Assembly (NCBI GenBank): GCA_023260655.1
Contig: JALQUU010000019.1
Span: forward strand, 1 to 45,050
Length of the DNA: 45,050 nt
Direction: 5' to 3'
Origin: Paracoccaceae bacterium
GTDB taxonomy: Bacteria > Pseudomonadota > Alphaproteobacteria > Rhodobacterales > Rhodobacteraceae
In this document: piece after piece, positions 42,142 through 45,050 of the stretch
Numbering within the stretch: position 1 is the first letter of the stretch
Layout: each line of letters opens with the position of its first letter
Made by a program: the position numbers and the translations under genes
Notes under the pieces: generated by a model
The model's input: the letters and a program-made list of their open reading frames with translations, nothing else
Told to the model about the DNA's origin: nothing
Database searches by the model: none

Positions 42142-43086
42142 ATGGCGTCGATTGTTGAGATAGAAGACCTCCGCAAAGTCTATGCGGGTGGTCACGAGGC
42201 ACTCAAAGGTGTGACGCTCGCCATCGAAGAGGGCGAGATCCTTGCGCTTCTCGGGCCGAACGGGGCCGGAAAAACCACTCTGATTTCAACTGTGTGCGGG
42301 TTAGTGACCCCATCCGGCGGGCAGGTGTGGGTCGGCGGGCATGACATCACCCGCGACTGGCGGAAGGCCCGCGGTCTGATCGGCTTGGTGCCGCAGGAAA
42401 TCTCGCTCGAACCCTTCGAAACGGTTGCCAACACCGTGCGCCTCTCGCGCGGGCTTTTCGGGCTGAAGCGCGATGACGCCGCCGTCGAGCGGGTTTTGCG
42501 GGCGCTGGCGCTTTGGGACAAGCGCGACGCGCAGGTGAAAGCCTTGTCCGGTGGGATGAAGCGGAGGGTTCTGATCGCCAAGGCGCTGATCCATGAGCCG
42601 ACAGTCCTGTTTCTCGACGAACCGACGGCGGGGGTGGATGTGGAGTTGCGCCGTGGCATGTGGGAGGTTGTGGCCGATCTGAAAAAGAGCGGCACCACGA
42701 TCATCCTCACCACGCATTATATCGAGGAAGCCGAAGCGATTGCCGACCGCGTGGGCGTAATCGACAAGGGGCAACTTCTGCTTCTCGAAGAGAAAGCCGC
42801 CCTGATGGCGCGGATGGGGCGGAAGGAGTTGCGCATTGCCTTGCGCGCGCCGCTCGGGGCCGTGCCGGAGGCGCTCGACGGGCGGGGGCTTGTCTTGGAA
42901 GACGAGGGCGAAACGCTGGTTTACAGCTACGACACCCGCGCTGAGCGCACGGGCATAACGGCGCTTCTCGCCGATCTCGCGGCGGCGGGCGTGGGCTTGA
43001 AGGATATCTCCACGCGGCAATCTAGCCTTGAGGAGATTTTCATGGGGCTCTTGGCGGAAGGTGCTTCGAAGGGAGGTGTGGCATGA
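42142..43086 (+). CDS. ABC exporter ATP-binding protein (ABC-2/CcmA-NodI type)
   Basis: A 314-residue ATPase of the drug/polysaccharide exporter class. Walker A is GPNGAGKTT (38-46), the Q-loop [14 protein letters not shown], the signature LSGGMKRR, Walker [13 protein letters not shown] and the H-loop [12 protein letters not shown]-terminal extension of ~90 residues follows the nucleotide-binding domain, as in NodI/DrrA-like proteins. It overlaps its permease gene by four bases (ATGA). The substrate is unknown; drugs, lipids or glycans are possible. Confidence 0.92.
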   Translation: MASIVEIEDLRKVYAGGHEALKGVTLAIEEGEILALLGPNGAGKTTLISTVCGLVTPSGGQVWVGGHDITRDWRKARGLIGLVPQEISLEPFETVANTVRLSRGLFGLKRDDAAVERVLRALALWDKRDAQVKALSGGMKRRVLIAKALIHEPTVLFLDEPTAGVDVELRRGMWEVVADLKKSGTTIILTTHYIEEAEAIADRVGVIDKGQLLLLEEKAALMARMGRKELRIALRAPLGAVPEALDGRGLVLEDEGETLVYSYDTRAERTGITALLADLAAAGVGLKDISTRQSSLEEIFMGLLAEGASKGGVA

Positions 43087-43844
43087 ACTGGCCTGCTGTC
43101 TGGGCGATCTACCGTCAGGAAATGGCGCGCTTCCGGCGCACGATCCTGCAGAGTTTCATCTCGCCTGTCTTGTCGACGTCGCTTTACTTCGTGGTGTTCG
43201 GAACGGCCATCGGCTCGCGGATCGAGACGGTCGAAGGCGTGAGCTACGGGGCCTTCATCGTGCCGGGGCTGATCATGCTCTCGTTGATGACGCAAAGCCT
43301 TTCGAACGCCTCTTTCGCGATCTATTTCCCGAAGTTCATTGGCTCGGTCTACGAGGTGCTTTCGGCACCTGTTGGGGTGCTGGAGATAGTCCTGGGCTAC
43401 GTGGGCGCGGCGGCGACGAAATCCTTGTTCATCGGCTCGGTGATCTTGGCGACCTCGGCCTTATTCGTCGATATCTCCATTGCGCATCCCGTGGCGATGG
43501 TGGCGTTTCTCTTGCTGACCTGCCTCAGCTTCGCGCTGATGGGCTTCATCATCGGGCTTTGGGCGGGGAACTTCGAGCAGTTGCAGCTCATTCCGCTCTT
43601 GGTGGTCACGCCGCTGATCTTCCTCGGAGGGGCGTTCTATTCGATCTCGATGCTGCCGCCTTTCTGGCAGGGGGTGAGCCTTTTCAATCCGGTGGTCTGG
43701 CTCATTTCGGGGTTCCGTTGGAGTTTCTTCGGGATGGCCGATGTGCCCGTTCTGGCGTCTCTCTTGGCAATTGGAGCCTTCACATTGCTCTGCATGGCCG
43801 TCGTTTGGGGGATTTTCCGCACGGGATGGCGCTTGCGCCCTTAG
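43083..43844 (+). CDS. ABC-2 type transporter permease
   Basis: A 253-residue ABC-2 membrane protein, partner of the ATPase before it. Six helices are likely. Family features are [31 protein letters not shown] at the start, [21 protein letters not shown], and the [25 protein letters not shown] block before the last helix. Together the pair would form a dimer-of-dimers exporter in the inner membrane. It resembles the NodJ/YadH group. Confidence 0.92.
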   Translation: MNWPAVWAIYRQEMARFRRTILQSFISPVLSTSLYFVVFGTAIGSRIETVEGVSYGAFIVPGLIMLSLMTQSLSNASFAIYFPKFIGSVYEVLSAPVGVLEIVLGYVGAAATKSLFIGSVILATSALFVDISIAHPVAMVAFLLLTCLSFALMGFIIGLWAGNFEQLQLIPLLVVTPLIFLGGAFYSISMLPPFWQGVSLFNPVVWLISGFRWSFFGMADVPVLASLLAIGAFTLLCMAVVWGIFRTGWRLRP

Positions 43845-43895
43845 AGAAATGGCGGCTGACCGTTGTCATGGCGCGGTGGCCTCTCTACATGCCTT

Positions 43896-43915
43896 GGTAT
43901 GAAACGTTTCATACC
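43896..43915. promoter_or_regulatory. 20-bp perfect palindrome over the S49 peptidase start codon
   Basis: GGTATGAAACGTTTCATACC is a perfect 20-bp palindrome. The ATG of the S49 peptidase is bases 4-6 of it. The core TGAAACGTTTCA is the classic form of a LacI/Cra-family operator. In RNA the start codon could also be hidden in a hairpin. Confidence 0.45.
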
Positions 43916-44693
43916 CTTTTTGAAATCCGGCCCGAAGGTGGCTGTGTTGCGGCTCTCCGGTGTGATCGGATCGGGGCCGCGCGCGGGCATTTCGGATGAG
44001 GGCATGGCCCCGCTGATCGAACGCGCGTTCCGCAAGGGTAAGCCCGATGCGGTGGCCCTGATCATCAATTCGCCGGGCGGAAGCCCTGTGCAATCCTCGC
44101 TCGTGGCGGCGCGCATTCGTCGTTTGGCGGAGGAAAAGGGCATTCCGGTTCACGCCTTTGTCGAGGATGTGGCGGCGTCTGGCGGTTATTGGCTGGCTTG
44201 CGCAGCGGATGAAATCTGGGCCGATGCGGGTTCGATCGTCGGTTCGATCGGGGTGATTTCGGCCGGTTTCGGCGCGCATGAATTGCTGGCGCGGCAGGGC
44301 GTGGAGCGGCGGGTTTATACGGCGGGCAAATCAAAAAGCATGCTCGACCCCTTCCGCCCCGAGAACCCCGAGGATGTTGCGCGGCTCAAAGGCATTCTGG
44401 GCGACCTGCATCAGGTCTTCATCGATTGGGTGAAGAGCCGGCGGGGTGCAAAACTCGGGGAGGCGGATCTCTTCACCGGAGAGGTCTGGCTCGGGCCCAA
44501 GGCCACGGAACTCGGGCTGATCGATGGCGTGGCGCAGGCGACGCCGAAGCTCAAGGAGCTTTACGGCGAGAAGGTGCGCTTCATTCGCCATAGCCGCAAA
44601 AAGGGTTGGATGCCGCGCATCGGGATCCGGTTGATGGAGGATGCGATGGTTGCGGTAGAGGAACGGGCCCATTGGGCGCGGTTCGGGCTTTAA
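43899..44693 (+). CDS. S49 family serine peptidase (SppA/SohB-like)
   Basis: A 264-residue short S49 peptidase. The conserved VAVLRLSGVIGSGPR and ALIINSPGGSPVQSS blocks precede the nucleophile S94 in DVAASGGYWLACAADEIWADAGSIVGSIGVI. The general-base lysine is K146 in TAGKSKSMLDPFRPE. SppA-type enzymes degrade signal peptides after secretion. No N-terminal membrane helix is visible, unlike SohB, so it may be peripheral. I chose ATG 43899 (MKRFIPFLKS) by family resemblance, although the Shine-Dalgarno is poor; a 20-bp palindrome covers this start. Confidence 0.9.
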   Translation: MKRFIPFLKSGPKVAVLRLSGVIGSGPRAGISDEGMAPLIERAFRKGKPDAVALIINSPGGSPVQSSLVAARIRRLAEEKGIPVHAFVEDVAASGGYWLACAADEIWADAGSIVGSIGVISAGFGAHELLARQGVERRVYTAGKSKSMLDPFRPENPEDVARLKGILGDLHQVFIDWVKSRRGAKLGEADLFTGEVWLGPKATELGLIDGVAQATPKLKELYGEKVRFIRHSRKKGWMPRIGIRLMEDAMVAVEERAHWARFGL

Positions 44694-44694
44694 G

Positions 44695-44856
44695 ATGCTG
44701 TTCAAGATCATCACGCTATTTCTGGTCGCCATGGGTGTTCTGGCGATGTTTGGAAAGCTCAGGGTCGGGCGTTTGGGGCAACGGGGGCGCTGCCGGAAAT
44801 GCGGCAGCGTGAAAGTCGGGCGGGGGCCATGCCTCTGCGAGAGCAAGGGGCGATAA
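44695..44856 (+). CDS. Small membrane protein with Cys-rich tail, unknown function
   Basis: A 53-residue protein in the two-gene gap between the S49 peptidase and the exchanger. One membrane helix (about 3-20: FKIITLFLVAMGVLAMFG) is followed by a basic stretch and a short C-x-x-C...C-x-C arrangement (CRKCGSVKVGRGPCLC) that could hold a zinc ion. It starts one base after the peptidase stop and ends three bases before the exchanger start, so it is part of the same transcript. I recognise no family. Confidence 0.7.
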   Translation: MLFKIITLFLVAMGVLAMFGKLRVGRLGQRGRCRKCGSVKVGRGPCLCESKGR

Positions 44857-44859
44857 TCC

Positions 44860-45050
44860 ATGGAATGGCTGCTGGTGGGCTTGGGCCTGCTGATCCTGAT
44901 GTTTGCAGGCGACGCGCTGGTGCGCGGGGCGGTGAACCTCTCGCTGCGGATGGGGGTCCCGGCACTGATCGTGGGGTTGACGGTGGTCGGGTTCGGTACG
45001 TCAGCGCCAGAACTTCTGGTGTCGATCAAGGCGGCTTTGGAAGGCGCACC
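44860..45050 (+). CDS. Calcium/sodium antiporter, N-terminal part (cut by window end)
   Basis: The first 63 residues of a cation/calcium exchanger of the YrbG type. The first helix is WLLVGLGLLILMFAGDALVRGAV, and the first alpha-repeat motif is LIVGLTVVGFGTSAPELLVSIKAAL (GTSAPEL is the diagnostic signature). The remainder lies outside the window. It starts at ATG 44860, three bases after the small Cys-rich protein. Confidence 0.92.
   Translation, partial: MEWLLVGLGLLILMFAGDALVRGAVNLSLRMGVPALIVGLTVVGFGTSAPELLVSIKAALEGA

Overview
The window reads as chromosome of a Rhodobacteraceae-type alphaproteobacterium. The evidence is high GC, the gene order ctaC-ctaB-coxF-ctaG-ctaE-SURF1-thrC-M16 protease, FnrL-like TTGAT-N4-ATCAA boxes, a CtrA-type TTAA-N7-TTAA box in front of dprA, and a recurrent intergenic hairpin element with a CCCGGGATATTT core. 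Almost all of the window is coding, genes are tightly packed with many ATGA, GTGA and TGATG overlaps, and no gap without a gene exceeds 300 bases. I see no tRNA, rRNA, CRISPR array or complete mobile element.

Layout. 1-1596: a dprA cut off in mid-gene and joined to unrelated sequence, then a small membrane protein gene. 1600-3018: tldD. 3271-10766: the aa3 cytochrome oxidase genes (subunit II, haem O synthase, CoxF, CtaG, subunit III), an intrinsic terminator, then SURF1, threonine synthase, an M16 peptidase and a RimJ-type acetyltransferase. 10840-15389: an exported metallo-hydrolase, an FAD-linked 2-hydroxyacid dehydrogenase and an MTA/adenine salvage set (mtnP, a DUF2927 gene, apt). 15506-20031: a tetronate operon (ltnD, otnK, otnC, otnI and a 2-hydroxyacid dehydrogenase). 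20094-26024: a Cys/Met-metabolism PLP enzyme, a small DMT protein, a thioesterase, three tandem monohaem cytochromes c, an HExxH lipoprotein, and an FAD monooxygenase with its DUF2783 partner. 26037-31618 (minus strand): a six-gene sugar-acid operon (idonate dehydrogenase, LysE exporter, DHDPS-family dehydratase, FAH-family protein, PfkB kinase, denD), divergent from 31734-33422 (5-ketogluconate reductase-like SDR and a second HIBADH-family dehydrogenase). 33543-39049: a methyltransferase, a phosphohexomutase, and capsule/KDO genes kdsA, kpsE and a frameshifted kpsT. 39242-45050: nhaA, a uracil-DNA glycosylase-family gene with an apparent frameshift, an SseB-family gene, an ABC-2 exporter pair, an S49 peptidase, a 53-residue Cys-rich protein and the start of a Na+/Ca2+ exchanger.

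The strongest system-level signal is a split acid-sugar regulon. D-Erythronate dehydrogenase (denD) lies in the minus-strand operon, while the isomerase, kinase and decarboxylase that would process its product lie more than 6 kb away in the ltnD operon. Both operons carry a perfect 16-bp palindrome centred on the same 10-mer, TGGTATACCA, at the promoter. This is best explained by one GntR-family regulator, which is not encoded in the window. Through this shared operator, L-threonate, D-erythronate, idonate/5-ketogluconate and 2-keto-3-deoxy-pentonates or -hexonates may be handled together.

Other points of note are a five-copy hairpin element in which two copies show a compensatory base-pair change, oxygen-regulator-like boxes shared by the cytochrome oxidase operon and the triple cytochrome c cluster, and a 20-bp perfect palindrome that contains the start codon of the S49 peptidase. 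Three lesions (the dprA junction and one-base gaps in kpsT and the UDG gene) could be real mutations or assembly errors; the two small ones lie in short homopolymers.
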